This document shows positions 22,243 to 30,807 of a stretch of 42,242 nucleotides of DNA, piece after piece. The DNA comes from a virus, in IMG/VR virus record IMGVR_UViG_3300009285_004767, positions 1-42,242 of that record, one strand, 5' to 3'. The translations under genes and the position numbers were made by a program. The stretch's first letter is position 1, and every line of letters begins with the position of its first letter. Below the pieces are notes generated by a model. It was given only the letters and a program-made list of their open reading frames with translations. It was not told where the DNA came from and did not search any database.

Positions 22243-24850
22243 CCGGCTTGTCGCTATTGTCGGGGAGAACTCCCGGATTCACGCCCCTCGCATCTGGAAT
22301 ATCGTCAAGCCACCTGAAGACGAAGAGCCGGTCAGCATTAAAAACGCTGAAACCGAAAAGATACTTGTGAGACTTGGACTTGCAACCAGTAAGAATGTCC
22401 AGCATCATAGCATAGTCGTTGACCGTGTTGTAAGTGGCAATATGATCAAGGATGCGCCTGTCATTGCACAATCCATCATTGCCGATCCCCGCCCAATTTC
22501 CGATGATGAAGCGATGGCACTCACGCTTTATATGGCTGATCTTCAAGATTCATACAACGCCAAGGCTGGGGAAATAGCCAGACTTAAATCAGAAGGCAAA
22601 CCGACAAAGGTAGAGCAATCCCAGCTTGATGCTATTGATGCGCAACAGGGCGCTATCGCCCAAGCCGCAACGCTCGGTGGAACGGAAACGGCCCGGAGTC
22701 TTGAAATTCGCAAGGTGTATATCAAGATTACAGATTCGCGGTATGAGCTTGCCAATGTTTTGAACAGGCTCGCGGTCGCCAAATTGGATAAACAAGTTAC
22801 TGCCATTGATCGCGCAAAAGCCGAACAACTTGTCTCAGAATTGAAGCAGGTCAAAGCGCAGATTGCAGATTTTGGGGCGCAACAGGTTGCATCGCAGGAA
22901 TCCGTGACGGAAAAATTAGCGCAGGAAACGGCTCACGCCGCGCACCTTCGCGCTGATGCGATTTCACGCAAGCGGGAGATTATCGAACAGAAACAGCGTC
23001 GGAATGCCGAAATCGTGGAATTGCTCCGCGTCAAGTTCAAAACCGCGCGAGCAATCGCCCCAGTTCTGGACGAGAAAGACCTCCGTATGATAGGCGAATG
23101 GGCTATCAATGCGATTGAAATCAAGGCGATCAAGGCTTCCGTCGTCTTGGACGAAATTATCCGTGCGTTTCCGTTTGTTTCCCGCCACGATGCGGCAAAA
23201 GCCCTCGCTCTTTATCATCACAAGGAAGAGAAGCGGGCGCGTGAAGCTACCACGCATACAGTTTCCCGTCTGAAGAGAGCGGCAAACCTTGCCGATGATG
23301 CGGTCAAAGACCCAACGCCCGCCCGGATACAGAGACTTGATGTGGCGCTATCCGAAATAGAGAAGGACGAGAAGCGACTCGCCAAACTCCGAGAGCGAAT
23401 CAAAGCGGCGCGTGAACATCTGGACGCAGGAACACGCCCGCCAAGGAAACAACGCAAGCCAGACTCTAAGGCGGTGGAGGTCGCAAAGCGAGAATTGAGT
23501 GAAATCCGCCGAATGATGAATGCTGAAGACAAGATAAAGGACTTGCAAGAACAACTCAAAAGTGGCATATTCAAAGAGCATCATCCCCGGCCTGTGCAGG
23601 ATTCGCCCGAACTTTACGCGCTGAAGCGCCGCGCATATAACCTTCGAGGCCAGATAGACCGGATGATCCGCGACGCTCGCCCGTTGACAACTTGGCAAAA
23701 GACACGTGAAGTTCTAACATTGCCCCGCTCTCTTATCGCAAGCTCAGATATGAGCGCCTCTCTCCGCCAAGCCGCGTGGATCGCCGCAACCCATCCCATT
23801 ATCTGGACAAAAAGCTATGGGAAGGCGTTCTCATCCTTCTGGAGTGCCAATAAAGCAGAAAAGATTGATTACGATCTTCGGAATAGACTTGGGTTCGCGC
23901 AAGGTGAGAAAGCAGGCTTATGGCTAACAGATATTGACGGCGTGCTACATAGGCGTGAAGAAATCTTTATGAGTCGCTTGGCGGAGCGGATACCAATCAT
24001 CGGTCACATTGTGAAGGCGGGCAACAGGAATATGGTCACAATGCTTAATTCTGTTCGGGTTGGGGTCTTCGATGATTTTGTCCGCCGTCATCCAGAAGCA
24101 ACAGACGAGGCATTAAGGGCTTTCGCCAAATATGTCAACGCCGCGACCGGGCGCGGAACTCTTGGGAGTTTCGAGAGGGCAAGCGCTGATTTAAGTATCG
24201 TTCTGTTCGCCCCGCGCTTCGCCGTCAGCCGGTTCCAAGCTCCATACTTTCTGTTCAAAGGGATGGCAACGCCAGGCTTGCGGAAAGAAATGGCGCGCGA
24301 CCTTGTCGCATTACTTGGAACTGGTCTATCATTGCTCGGTTTGGCGTGGCTTGCCGGAGCAAGAGTTGGATTTGACCCTCGTTCGCCTGACTTCGGCAAG
24401 ATTCGTATAGGCAATACGCGGATTGATATTTGGGCGGGTGAGGTGCAGATATTTAGGTTCCTTTACAATTCAACCCTATCGCTTACGCCCAAAAAATGGC
24501 GAGCGAAACTCCCCGTTATGAAAGGGTGGAAGGGCGGAATGGAACTAGGCGATTTAGTCTCCCGCTTCATTTCATACAAACTGTCGCCAACAATTACAAT
24601 CCCTCTCGCACTTGTTCGTGGCAAGGACATTATGGGACAGCCCATCAACTACACCGAGTGGAATCCAAACAACGTTATCATCAGTTCGCTTGCGCCGTTG
24701 TTTATTCAAGATGCGTGGACAGTTGGAGAGAATCAAGGTCTTGTCCCCGGATTGCTGGCGGGCGCAGCTTCACACCAAGGCCTTTCTATTTCAAACTATA
24801 AAGACAAGAGGCGCTCCTATGAACCCCCGTCAAGCCAATCAAACCGTTAA
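22091..24850 (+). CDS. Large polyvalent ejection protein, 919 aa
   Basis: ATG at 22091 has GGAGG seven bases upstream, so a longer frame from 21977 is rejected. The first ~45 residues (GYQVRSEKGRNLSKPNLS, then RLKQVEWFK) match a short motif family often found at the N-terminus of phage head-carried proteins. A long coiled coil follows (about 120-560). The C-terminal domain (about 600-870), with SPDFGKIRIGNTRIDIWAGE, resembles an LPD38-type large polyvalent protein domain. Release into the host with the DNA is inferred from these families. No catalytic motif is seen. Confidence 0.7.
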   Translation: MVVKTSQGYQVRSEKGRNLSKPNLSKDAAERRLKQVEWFKNHRNKLEEFTNRLVAIVGENSRIHAPRIWNIVKPPEDEEPVSIKNAETEKILVRLGLATSKNVQHHSIVVDRVVSGNMIKDAPVIAQSIIADPRPISDDEAMALTLYMADLQDSYNAKAGEIARLKSEGKPTKVEQSQLDAIDAQQGAIAQAATLGGTETARSLEIRKVYIKITDSRYELANVLNRLAVAKLDKQVTAIDRAKAEQLVSELKQVKAQIADFGAQQVASQESVTEKLAQETAHAAHLRADAISRKREIIEQKQRRNAEIVELLRVKFKTARAIAPVLDEKDLRMIGEWAINAIEIKAIKASVVLDEIIRAFPFVSRHDAAKALALYHHKEEKRAREATTHTVSRLKRAANLADDAVKDPTPARIQRLDVALSEIEKDEKRLAKLRERIKAAREHLDAGTRPPRKQRKPDSKAVEVAKRELSEIRRMMNAEDKIKDLQEQLKSGIFKEHHPRPVQDSPELYALKRRAYNLRGQIDRMIRDARPLTTWQKTREVLTLPRSLIASSDMSASLRQAAWIAATHPIIWTKSYGKAFSSFWSANKAEKIDYDLRNRLGFAQGEKAGLWLTDIDGVLHRREEIFMSRLAERIPIIGHIVKAGNRNMVTMLNSVRVGVFDDFVRRHPEATDEALRAFAKYVNAATGRGTLGSFERASADLSIVLFAPRFAVSRFQAPYFLFKGMATPGLRKEMARDLVALLGTGLSLLGLAWLAGARVGFDPRSPDFGKIRIGNTRIDIWAGEVQIFRFLYNSTLSLTPKKWRAKLPVMKGWKGGMELGDLVSRFISYKLSPTITIPLALVRGKDIMGQPINYTEWNPNNVIISSLAPLFIQDAWTVGENQGLVPGLLAGAASHQGLSISNYKDKRRSYEPPSSQSNR

Positions 24851-24860
24851 AGGAAGGACA

Positions 24861-25451
24861 ATGAACAGAATCGCATTAGTCGGACTGGCCGTTCTGCTGG
24901 CGGTCGGTGCGTTCGCCGCTCCGACGCGGCAGGAATACGGGAGTCGCAACCTATCGAACGCTTCCTACCTGATCGGCGGGGAGCACGCGCCGCTCATCTA
25001 TTCCGGCAGCGACACAATCTCAAGCTCCGCCAACTTTGGCGCCTACACTACGAATTGGCTTCAGATCGGCTTCGCGCCTACTACACAAGATACCGGCAAT
25101 AAGCGCATCTTCGAGATCAACCCGGAAAAGTTCACACTTGTCGTTCTGAAGCGCCACGCTTACGCCGTTGCTGCGGATAGTTGTTATCTGTCTTCGGCCC
25201 GGTTTGAAATTGCAGACAGTTCGAGCGCAACCGTTCCGTTCTGGAATACGGATTCGTCAAATCTGTTTGTCGCAACTGGGAATTACAACCGGACAGACTA
25301 TGGAGCGTGGACGGCACTCCCAGATACTTTTACCGAACGGGCAATCATCTATCCATTGAAGGTTTATCAAGGTGCATATATCCGGTTTGTATTTGAAACC
25401 GTCGCGCAGGATTGCACCATCGTCATCTGGACGCTGAAGGGCGAGAACTAA
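24861..25451 (+). CDS. Secreted-type tail-region protein, 196 aa
   Basis: The ATG at 24861 follows AAAGGAAGGACA. Residues 1-19 form a signal peptide ending AFAA. The mature part is beta-rich with several Tyr/Asn/Thr stretches. It is co-transcribed with the tail spike and may be a fibre or adhesin component. No family is recognised. Confidence 0.65.
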   Translation: MNRIALVGLAVLLAVGAFAAPTRQEYGSRNLSNASYLIGGEHAPLIYSGSDTISSSANFGAYTTNWLQIGFAPTTQDTGNKRIFEINPEKFTLVVLKRHAYAVAADSCYLSSARFEIADSSSATVPFWNTDSSNLFVATGNYNRTDYGAWTALPDTFTERAIIYPLKVYQGAYIRFVFETVAQDCTIVIWTLKGEN

Positions 25452-25708
25452 TGCCGCACGAGTATTTCCTTCTGACCGAAGAGCAGCGCGACCAGCTTAT
25501 CTTCGAGGGTTGGGATATTGGGCTGGGGCGATGGAATCATTCGCGGACGCTCTTGCTGTGCGACCGGGCGGGCAACCTCCCGCTTCATCCGTGGCAAGCG
25601 GACGTGTTGCGTGACTTGCGCGTGCCGGTCTATGAAGCCGGGAGTCCAGCGTTGAACGAACTGCTGTTGTCAGATGATTGGAGGGCGGATGAAATCGTTA
25701 TTCCTTAG
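25451..25708 (+). CDS. Small acidic protein, 85 aa
   Basis: The ATG at 25451 shares its A with the previous stop (TAATG). The protein has a charged helical first half and a hydrophobic beta-like second half, with no motif I recognise. It ends 20 bases into the tail-spike gene. A chaperone or connector for the spike is possible but unsupported. Confidence 0.55.
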   Translation: MPHEYFLLTEEQRDQLIFEGWDIGLGRWNHSRTLLLCDRAGNLPLHPWQADVLRDLRVPVYEAGSPALNELLLSDDWRADEIVIP

Positions 25709-27308
25709 CCTTCTATTGGTGGTTCAGGCGACCGCTGCGACGATCTACGTTGACGCATCAAAGAGCTACATTCCGGCGGCGGCGGCGTGGGGGGCGGATG
25801 GTCTCCCGGTCACGCCGACCTATATGTGGTATTTTGCCGATGGCGCGACGTATGACAAGACGGGAGCAATTTACGACAACTTAGGGAGTGGGGGGCTCCT
25901 GACAGGGCTGTCAGATGGACAACCGCCGGGGCTTCAGGAGGGGATACTCCGATCTGGGCAATCGAGTGTAATGTTTGATGGGAGCAATGATTTCATCTAT
26001 GTAAATGACGCTGGAATAGATGGACGGATTACGGGGCAGAAAGCGTCTTGGGCTGTATGGTTTAGAACTACTACGGCTACTGGAACTTTGATGGAGAAGA
26101 CGGATCATCTGCTTTCACAACGAGAATGGAACCTTATTTTGTCGGGCGGCAAATTATTGGCTCAGTATTCAGATAATGGAACAACTGCCTCCCCGCATTT
26201 TTCCGGTCGTTCTACTACCGCAACATTTAACGATGGTAAGTGGCATTTAGCTATCTCTAGTTACTCTATGCCATCGGACTCATTAACGCTTTGGGTTGAT
26301 GGGGATAGTCAGGCGGTAACAGGACTCAACATAGGTAATTTAGCGCAATTCTACAATGGAACGGCGCCGATGCTTATTGGCGCTAATTGGGAGAACGGCG
26401 TATTCACCTCTTCAATGAACGCGAGCATCGCTTGGGCGGCCATCTGGGATAACTTGGAATTGACCGAAGCGCAGCGCGATGCGATTTGGGCTTACCGCCC
26501 CACTGGCACGAACGCCCTTGAATATCCTTCCCTACAATCCGCCTTCCATCAAGGAACGGCAGGAGACACCATTCTTGTTGACGCAGGAACCTATGTTGAG
26601 TCCTGTTCGACTGAAGCAGCCTTCGATTACATCGGCGCGACGGTTACGACAACGACTTGGCCAGTCTTCTATGGAACGGACTTGGCGGCTGGCAGCTATG
26701 GTCTGGCGCTCGGCGCGGCGGCGGAGACAGGATTTCTCACCTTTCGCGGATATTATGGCGCGGGCTCAATCGGTCTGCTGGCAACCGCGTTAAGCGACGG
26801 CTCCTTGCTTCATCACTTGGAGTTTGACTCTTGCTTGACGGCGATTAACCTGAATGGCGCCTGTTCCAATGACACGCTCGTTAACTGCACTATAGACGGC
26901 GCCTTGCTTGTTGGTGGAACCGGCGTTTTGAAGGATGGCGCGGCGGGGACGGTCGTTGTGCAGAACTGCGTTATCGTCAACTATGCGACCGGTATAAACG
27001 AGTCAACCGGGGTTATCAACGGCGGTTACAATGACTTCTTCGGCAATACCGCCAATTACGCCAATATGGCCGCTCCCTCAACCGATGTAACATTAAACCC
27101 GTTTCTCACGCGGGGGGAGAACAACTACCGCCCGCAGCCATTCAGCTTGGTTCTGAATCGCGGGCTGTTAACGCACAATGGCGCGGGGGCGTTCGCGCCT
27201 ATACAAGCGGCGGCAATAGGTGGATGGGACTTGGCGTTCGTTCCCCCCGGAATGCAAGACCGCACTTGGGCAAGAAGCGGATGGGGGAGGGGAGCGTGGG
27301 GAAGGTGA
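25689..27308 (+). CDS. Tail spike-like protein with LamG and beta-helix regions, 539 aa
   Basis: The ATG at 25689 follows GGAGGGCGG. Residues 1-17 form a signal peptide. Residues about 80-265 read as a concanavalin A/LamG-like jelly roll (SVMFDGSNDFIYVNDA, then DGKWHLAIS, then DSLTLWVDG). Residues about 280-480 look like a right-handed beta-helix (ALEYPSLQSAFHQGTAGDTI, then repeated N-x-CTI/NCVI strands). Such proteins bind or cut host surface glycans. No catalytic residues can be assigned. Confidence 0.75.
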   Translation: MKSLFLSLLLVVQATAATIYVDASKSYIPAAAAWGADGLPVTPTYMWYFADGATYDKTGAIYDNLGSGGLLTGLSDGQPPGLQEGILRSGQSSVMFDGSNDFIYVNDAGIDGRITGQKASWAVWFRTTTATGTLMEKTDHLLSQREWNLILSGGKLLAQYSDNGTTASPHFSGRSTTATFNDGKWHLAISSYSMPSDSLTLWVDGDSQAVTGLNIGNLAQFYNGTAPMLIGANWENGVFTSSMNASIAWAAIWDNLELTEAQRDAIWAYRPTGTNALEYPSLQSAFHQGTAGDTILVDAGTYVESCSTEAAFDYIGATVTTTTWPVFYGTDLAAGSYGLALGAAAETGFLTFRGYYGAGSIGLLATALSDGSLLHHLEFDSCLTAINLNGACSNDTLVNCTIDGALLVGGTGVLKDGAAGTVVVQNCVIVNYATGINESTGVINGGYNDFFGNTANYANMAAPSTDVTLNPFLTRGENNYRPQPFSLVLNRGLLTHNGAGAFAPIQAAAIGGWDLAFVPPGMQDRTWARSGWGRGAWGR

Positions 27309-27512
27309 GACTATTTCGACCTGACGCTTGGACAGGAACACACCTGTTTGGCTCGTTCTTCCTGTCCTGTCTTTGCCAGCACTTTATCCCGGGAAAAGTC
27401 TTATACAAGCACCTGTGTGATGCTATTCCAAAGTTAGTGTATCTTTCAGCACAAGTCAATAGGGGAGGCAAACTATTTTGATGGTTCGCAAAAATAACCG
27501 GAGGACATCCAA
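27309..27512. other. Gap before the lysis cassette: hairpin and antisense promoter copy
   Basis: No gene is convincing here. GGACAGGAA (27330-27338) and TTCCTGTCC (27359-27367) form a nine-pair stem followed by a short T-rich stretch, a weak terminator candidate. Downstream is a leftward promoter-like copy (27431-27459), then AGGGGAGG and GGAGGAC purine boxes before the TTG start at 27513. Confidence 0.45.
27431..27459 (-). promoter_or_regulatory. Leftward promoter-like copy, antisense to the tail spike
   Basis: On the minus strand TTGACT (27459-27454), a 17-base spacer and TAACTT (27436-27431). Over 23 bases it is identical to the promoter at 30348-30376 and ends with the same CTTTGG. If active it would transcribe into the tail-spike gene in antisense. 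Confidence 0.5.
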
Positions 27513-27767
27513 TTGACGCACGAAGAGAAAGAAGACCTCAAAGAGATATTCGACCTGAAGCTTAAACCGGTCTTGGATAGGCTTACCGAACACCACGATA
27601 CTCTCTATGGCAATGGCAAAGAAGGCTTGAGGGTTCAGGTTGACCGGCTTGAGCAGGATTCAAAACGTAACGAGAAATCAAAGGTCTTCCGTATGACCCT
27701 ATGGGGCGGCGCTGTTCTGGCGGGGATCGGCGGGATTATTAACCTCGTGATGGGAATGCTGAAATGA
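27513..27767 (+). CDS. Hemolysin/holin-accessory-like protein, 84 aa
   Basis: The TTG start at 27513 follows GGAGGACATCCAA. A charged coiled coil (about 1-55, with LTEHHDTLYGNG in its middle) is followed by one C-terminal membrane segment (about 60-82). This is the layout of XhlA-type lysis proteins, which sit in the cell membrane and help endolysin release. It is the first gene of the lysis cassette and overlaps the next by ATGA. Confidence 0.7.
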   Translation: MTHEEKEDLKEIFDLKLKPVLDRLTEHHDTLYGNGKEGLRVQVDRLEQDSKRNEKSKVFRMTLWGGAVLAGIGGIINLVMGMLK

Positions 27768-28060
27768 CCATCACACCAGACCGGCGGGAGCGTATCGCCG
27801 CGCAAATGATCGGGCAGGAACTCTCCAAGCCGGAGGGCGGGCGCGGCCTTGAACGAAAGGCCGTCGTCATTCAATGGGCGCTGGACACATTCGTTCCCCG
27901 CCCTAAGTTTGTTCCAGTTTGGGCGTGGCGGGTCGTAACAAAATGGACGGCAAATCAAATCGCACTCGCAATAGATGTGATTCATCGCAAGTGGATCAAG
28001 CGATGGGGAATGAAATGGATCGCCGCAAATAAAAACCTACTAATCTTGGAGGCAAGCTGA
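27764..28060 (+). CDS. Small basic lysis-region protein, 98 aa
   Basis: Basic, Trp-rich protein with two amphipathic helices and no signal peptide or true membrane segment (WAWRVVTKWTANQIALAID). It overlaps both neighbours by a few bases, so it belongs to the same operon. Function is unknown. Confidence 0.6.
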   Translation: MTITPDRRERIAAQMIGQELSKPEGGRGLERKAVVIQWALDTFVPRPKFVPVWAWRVVTKWTANQIALAIDVIHRKWIKRWGMKWIAANKNLLILEAS

Positions 28061-28257
28061 TGGAAGACAATTGGAAACATCGCTCCGTTGGAATGGTATG
28101 CTCGTCCTGTATATTCTCTGTTCTGAAGGAAAAGAATACCTCCGATGGACAAGTGATCGGGCGATGCCGTCGTCACGCTCCGGCAATGAACGGTTATCCC
28201 GTTGTGTTCCCTGATGATTGGTGTGGGGATCACAAACTCGATGAGAATAAAATCTAA
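28060..28257 (+). CDS. Small Cys-rich phage protein, 65 aa
   Basis: Starts on the last base of the previous stop (TGATG). Four Cys in the pattern CSSC, later GRCRRHAP and DWCGDH, match a small metal-binding protein type that recurs in phages. A zinc or iron site made by these Cys and the adjacent His is inferred. Its role beside lysis genes is unknown. Confidence 0.65.
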   Translation: MEDNWKHRSVGMVCSSCIFSVLKEKNTSDGQVIGRCRRHAPAMNGYPVVFPDDWCGDHKLDENKI

Positions 28258-28266
28258 GGAGGCGTG

Positions 28267-28518
28267 ATGGATTGGCATTCAATTGCAATCGGGGCGGGGA
28301 TCGCCGTTGGATTCCCCCTCGTAGGATTCCTTTGGCAGTCCTTCCTCAAGCGCGAGAAGACCTTCGCGTGGGGCAAGCGGGCGGGCAAGGCCATTAGCTT
28401 CTTTCTCGGCCAAAAGCTCGGCAAGGAGCGTGGTCACGAGTTAGAAGGGCGGTTCGAGACGACCGCGCAGGACTTTTTTGACGGAATGAAAGAAGGCCTT
28501 GCCGCGGACGACAAGTGA
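28267..28518 (+). CDS. Holin-like membrane protein, 83 aa
   Basis: A strong AAGGAGG lies at 28256-28262; ATG at 28267 fits it better than GTG at 28264. One membrane segment (about 5-25, IAIGAGIAVGFPLVGFLW) is followed by a basic then acidic cytoplasmic-type tail. It lies directly before the endolysin and overlaps it by GTGA. Holin function is inferred from size, membrane span and position. Confidence 0.6.
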   Translation: MDWHSIAIGAGIAVGFPLVGFLWQSFLKREKTFAWGKRAGKAISFFLGQKLGKERGHELEGRFETTAQDFFDGMKEGLAADDK

Positions 28519-29021
28519 TTCTACCTCCTTATCCCGTTGACCTAACTGCCCGGCTGACCGCCAACTTCACGGTCGCGGAGGTCTTCCATTCCGATACCGC
28601 AGATATGCGCGGGATATGCAACTTCCCCGAAGCGGAGGAGATATTTGACTTGAGGGTTGAGGCCGCAACAAATCTCGCGGTGAATGTTCTACAACGCATC
28701 CGCATTGAGCTTGCCCGCGCCGTTAACGTCTCAAGCTGGTATCGGTCTGATGATGTGAATCGGGCGGTGAAAGGCGCGTCTGGTAGCCAGCACCTTTACG
28801 CGGAGGCGGCTGATGTCTGGGTTGTTGGGCTCAGCGCGAAGGAGTTGTTTGATTGGATTCGCTCCGTAAGTGCGATTCAGTTCGATCAGGTGATTGTAGA
28901 GAAGCGGGTTGATGCGCGGGGCGGCAAGCACGAGTGGGTTCACGTGTCGCATTCAGATATAGCCCAACAGCGGCGGCTGGCGTTGACTAGCCCGACGAGC
29001 GGCGTGTTCATTCAAGTCTAA
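28515..29021 (+). CDS. Endolysin-like M15 peptidase, 168 aa
   Basis: Belongs to the M15 peptidase/DUF882-type group. Zinc ligands can be placed at His93 (SQH), Asp100 (AEAAD) and His143 (EWVHVSH), with the family's SSWYRSDDVNRAV segment before them. These enzymes cut peptide cross-links of peptidoglycan. The GTG at 28515 overlaps the holin-like stop. It is the last gene of the rightward arm. Confidence 0.85.
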   Translation: MILPPYPVDLTARLTANFTVAEVFHSDTADMRGICNFPEAEEIFDLRVEAATNLAVNVLQRIRIELARAVNVSSWYRSDDVNRAVKGASGSQHLYAEAADVWVVGLSAKELFDWIRSVSAIQFDQVIVEKRVDARGGKHEWVHVSHSDIAQQRRLALTSPTSGVFIQV

Positions 29022-29023
29022 GT

Positions 29024-29083
29024 AACTATTAGAAGATTTCTAATAGTTCAGAAGAGCGCCCCGCCGGACAACCAACGGGGCGC
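29024..29083. terminator. Paired hairpins separating the two arms
   Basis: The first hairpin is AACTATTAGAA-GAT-TTCTAATAGTT (29024-29048), a perfect 11-pair stem. The second is GCGCCCCG (29056-29063) with CGGGGCGC (29076-29083). The rightward arm ends three bases before and the leftward arm ends at 29108, so they can act on both transcripts. The AT-rich stem has a T-rich 3' side in both directions. Confidence 0.75.
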
Positions 29084-29107
29084 GGACTTCTGGTGTTCAG
29101 TTTGTCA

Positions 29108-29230
29108 TCAGCCTTTGCCATTGCCGTCGTCGGAGCCGCAGCCGTCCCCGGAGCCGAAGCCGTCGCCGTCACCGTCGCCATATCCGTCAGCGTCGACGGA
29201 GCCGGAGCGGGGGGGAGTTTCGCTTTCCAT
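29108..29230 (-). CDS. Gly/Asp-rich small protein, 40 aa
   Basis: ATG at 29230 has GGAG seven bases upstream. The first 13 residues are ordinary; the remainder is a Gly-Asp/Ser repeat (DGYGDGDGDGFGSGDG). A longer frame from a TTG at 29302 is possible. Such Gly-Asp tails are common in small phage proteins of unknown function; calcium binding is conceivable but not shown. It is the last gene of the leftward block. Confidence 0.45.
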   Translation of the reverse strand: MESETPPRSGSVDADGYGDGDGDGFGSGDGCGSDDGNGKG

Positions 29231-29277
29231 TCCTGTTCTCCATAATGAAGCAATCGCATCCGGGCTCATCAGAGTGA

Positions 29278-29628
29278 TCAAGTTTCCGTTTCTCTGAGCC
29301 AAGCGACTAGGTCATCCCAGCCCTTAGCATCTAACCCCACGCCACTACAACGCGGGCAGTCGGGCGCTACAAGCCCACGGAGACGATAAGCGTCAATACA
29401 GGTGCAAGGGATTAGATCAAGTTCTGTCAGTAATATCCGCGCCCTTGTTACCAGATTGGTCAAGCGGGCAATGGTGGAGTCTCTTTTATCTTGGAAGTTC
29501 TCAATCATACATTTCGTTTCCCACTCCAGTTCCTTTTCTGTGGCGAGGCACATGTATTCTAGGCAATAGCCTCCACAGTTCAAGCTACCGCAGATATTGC
29601 AACGTTCATCACTCAGCGGATCAGCCAT
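29278..29628 (-). CDS. Cys-rich small protein, 116 aa
   Basis: The start at 29628 follows AAAGGAAGGTAGATA. An N-terminal cluster CNICGSLNCGGYC and a C-terminal pair set (CTC, CPRC) frame a central helix. The second cluster resembles a DnaJ-type or rubredoxin-like knuckle (APDCPRCSGVG). Metal binding is likely. No function is known. Confidence 0.65.
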   Translation of the reverse strand: MADPLSDERCNICGSLNCGGYCLEYMCLATEKELEWETKCMIENFQDKRDSTIARLTNLVTRARILLTELDLIPCTCIDAYRLRGLVAPDCPRCSGVGLDAKGWDDLVAWLRETET

Positions 29629-29631
29629 TAT

Positions 29632-30009
29632 CTACCTTCCTTTCGGTTCCCACTTCAGAAACTCCAGGCAGATCGCTTCAGGAAGGGTCTCGCGTGTAGA
29701 GCCTTCCCCTTTGTTTCCGAACGATACGCGCCAAGCGTTTGTTCCATCCAACAAAACGCGCTCAATGCGAATCTCAGTGGGCGGCGGCGGCACGAGATCG
29801 CGGAAGCAATCTACTATAGATATGCTCCATCGCTTTGGATGTGCATATCGGAGAGTCCATTTATCGTTTGCGTAAAGCTTGGATGGTGGTGGAATCCATT
29901 TATTGCGGTCTAGCCGCTGACAGCATCGGTTACTTCGTTCGCTCCCAGGCGGGCTCCAACCGAGTGCGAGCGCAACACGTTCGTCTAAGATTCGTTCACG
30001 ATACATCAT
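29632..30009 (-). CDS. Phage ABA-sandwich-like protein, 125 aa
   Basis: Two adjacent ATGs (30009 and 30006) follow AAGGAGC; the longer frame upstream is untranslated leader. The order helix with LALGW, a Trp/Pro segment, then IERVLLDGTNAWRVSF and PEAICLEFLKW resembles the Phage_ABA_S (DUF2591-type) family, a small domain of unknown function common in early regions. It is the first gene after the promoter at 30348-30376. Confidence 0.6.
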   Translation of the reverse strand: MMYRERILDERVALALGWSPPGSERSNRCCQRLDRNKWIPPPSKLYANDKWTLRYAHPKRWSISIVDCFRDLVPPPPTEIRIERVLLDGTNAWRVSFGNKGEGSTRETLPEAICLEFLKWEPKGR

Positions 30010-30372
30010 CTTATATAGCTCCTTTGGATTAGGGGGGAACAACCAGAGCACGCTTGCATAAGGAACGACCTTGCTTGCGCAAGGGCGGGCAGAGCCCACC
30101 CCCCTATTTCCCCCCTCCCGTGTAGTAAAACACGGTTTGACGCTTCGGGTTTTGCCAAAACCCTCTCTTTCCTATCCGCGCTTCGACCACTATCCTCCGG
30201 TCTATTTTGGGCTCGCGGTGTTAGACGCATCGGAATGAACCGCCCCTTAATGCAGAAGCCCGGAGCAGGTCATATCTACTCCGGGCTTCGCTTCCACCAG
30301 ATAGTGGCGGAACGGGAATCTTGAAGCAAATATGACTTGCTGAACCAAAGATAAGGAATCTTTCAGCACAAG
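30010..30372 (-). other. Long structured leader, no gene seen
   Basis: About 330 bases separate the promoter start site (near 30341) from the gene at 30009. They hold a perfect 11-pair hairpin GAAGCCCGGAG (30255-30265) with CTCCGGGCTTC (30279-30289), a smaller one GGGTTTT-GCC-AAAACCC (30147-30163) and GC-rich inverted segments. No good frame with an SD is present. The first hairpin could be a terminator for upstream genes or an attenuator for downstream ones. Confidence 0.55.
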
Positions 30373-30376
30373 TCAA
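30348..30376 (-). promoter_or_regulatory. Leftward sigma70-type promoter
   Basis: TTGACT (30376-30371), 17-base spacer, TATCTT (30353-30348) on the minus strand. The -35 region CTATTGACTT is shared with 27431-27459 and 40348-40376. It overlaps the 3' end of the gene at 30373-30594 and would drive 30009 to 29108. Confidence 0.7.
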
Positions 30377-30594
30377 TAGGTCGGCGAAGATATTTGCGGC
30401 TCGGCGAAAGATTGTCGCTCCGCGGCGAGGGCGGTTAGATATTCATTCACCGCGCAGAGCGTCTCGAATACGATAACGCGATTGACATCACGATCACAAA
30501 GATATAGATCATACTTGCCTGAATGCCGCCGATATAATCGGTGCCCTAGCTTGAGGGCGCGGTCGCGGGTCTGTTCAAACGTTCTATGGCTCAT
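30373..30594 (-). CDS. Small basic hypothetical protein, 73 aa
   Basis: The start at 30594 is preceded by GGAGGACGAGA and lies inside the end of the previous gene. It has a basic helix, a short beta segment (YDLYLCDRDVNRVIVFETL) and a helical tail. No family is named. A longer frame from 30651 overlaps the upstream gene and is rejected. Confidence 0.6.
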   Translation of the reverse strand: MSHRTFEQTRDRALKLGHRLYRRHSGKYDLYLCDRDVNRVIVFETLCAVNEYLTALAAERQSFAEPQISSPTY

Positions 30595-30760
30595 TCTCGT
30601 CCTCCGGTCTATCTTCCAATTCGCACCATTCCGGTATGCTGTCCTCCGCATCGTGGTGGTCGAGTTCGATGGTGTTCAGCGGGTCGTATTTGCAGCAGAA
30701 GTAAGGCGCGGAGCGGAAGTATGGGCACTCCACGCAACGAGCGAAGATGATCTGCTTCAT
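30584..30760 (-). CDS. Small Cys-rich phage protein, 58 aa
   Basis: ATG at 30760 has AAGGAAGGATTGT upstream, better than the longer frame from 30811. The Cys pattern CVECPYF, CCKYDP and a final IPEWCELED matches a frequent phage protein type ending in IP-x-WC-x-L. A four-Cys metal site is inferred. Function is unknown. Confidence 0.65.
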   Translation of the reverse strand: MKQIIFARCVECPYFRSAPYFCCKYDPLNTIELDHHDAEDSIPEWCELEDRPEDENEP

Positions 30761-30807
30761 ACAATCCTTCCTTGTTTGAGGCGGTCTATAGAATGGCTCC
30801 GGCAGGC

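Noticed and set aside
27224-27481. 85-codon frame bridging the tail spike end and the following gap
   Set aside because: It starts inside the spike gene in another phase, has no SD and shows no recognisable sequence character.
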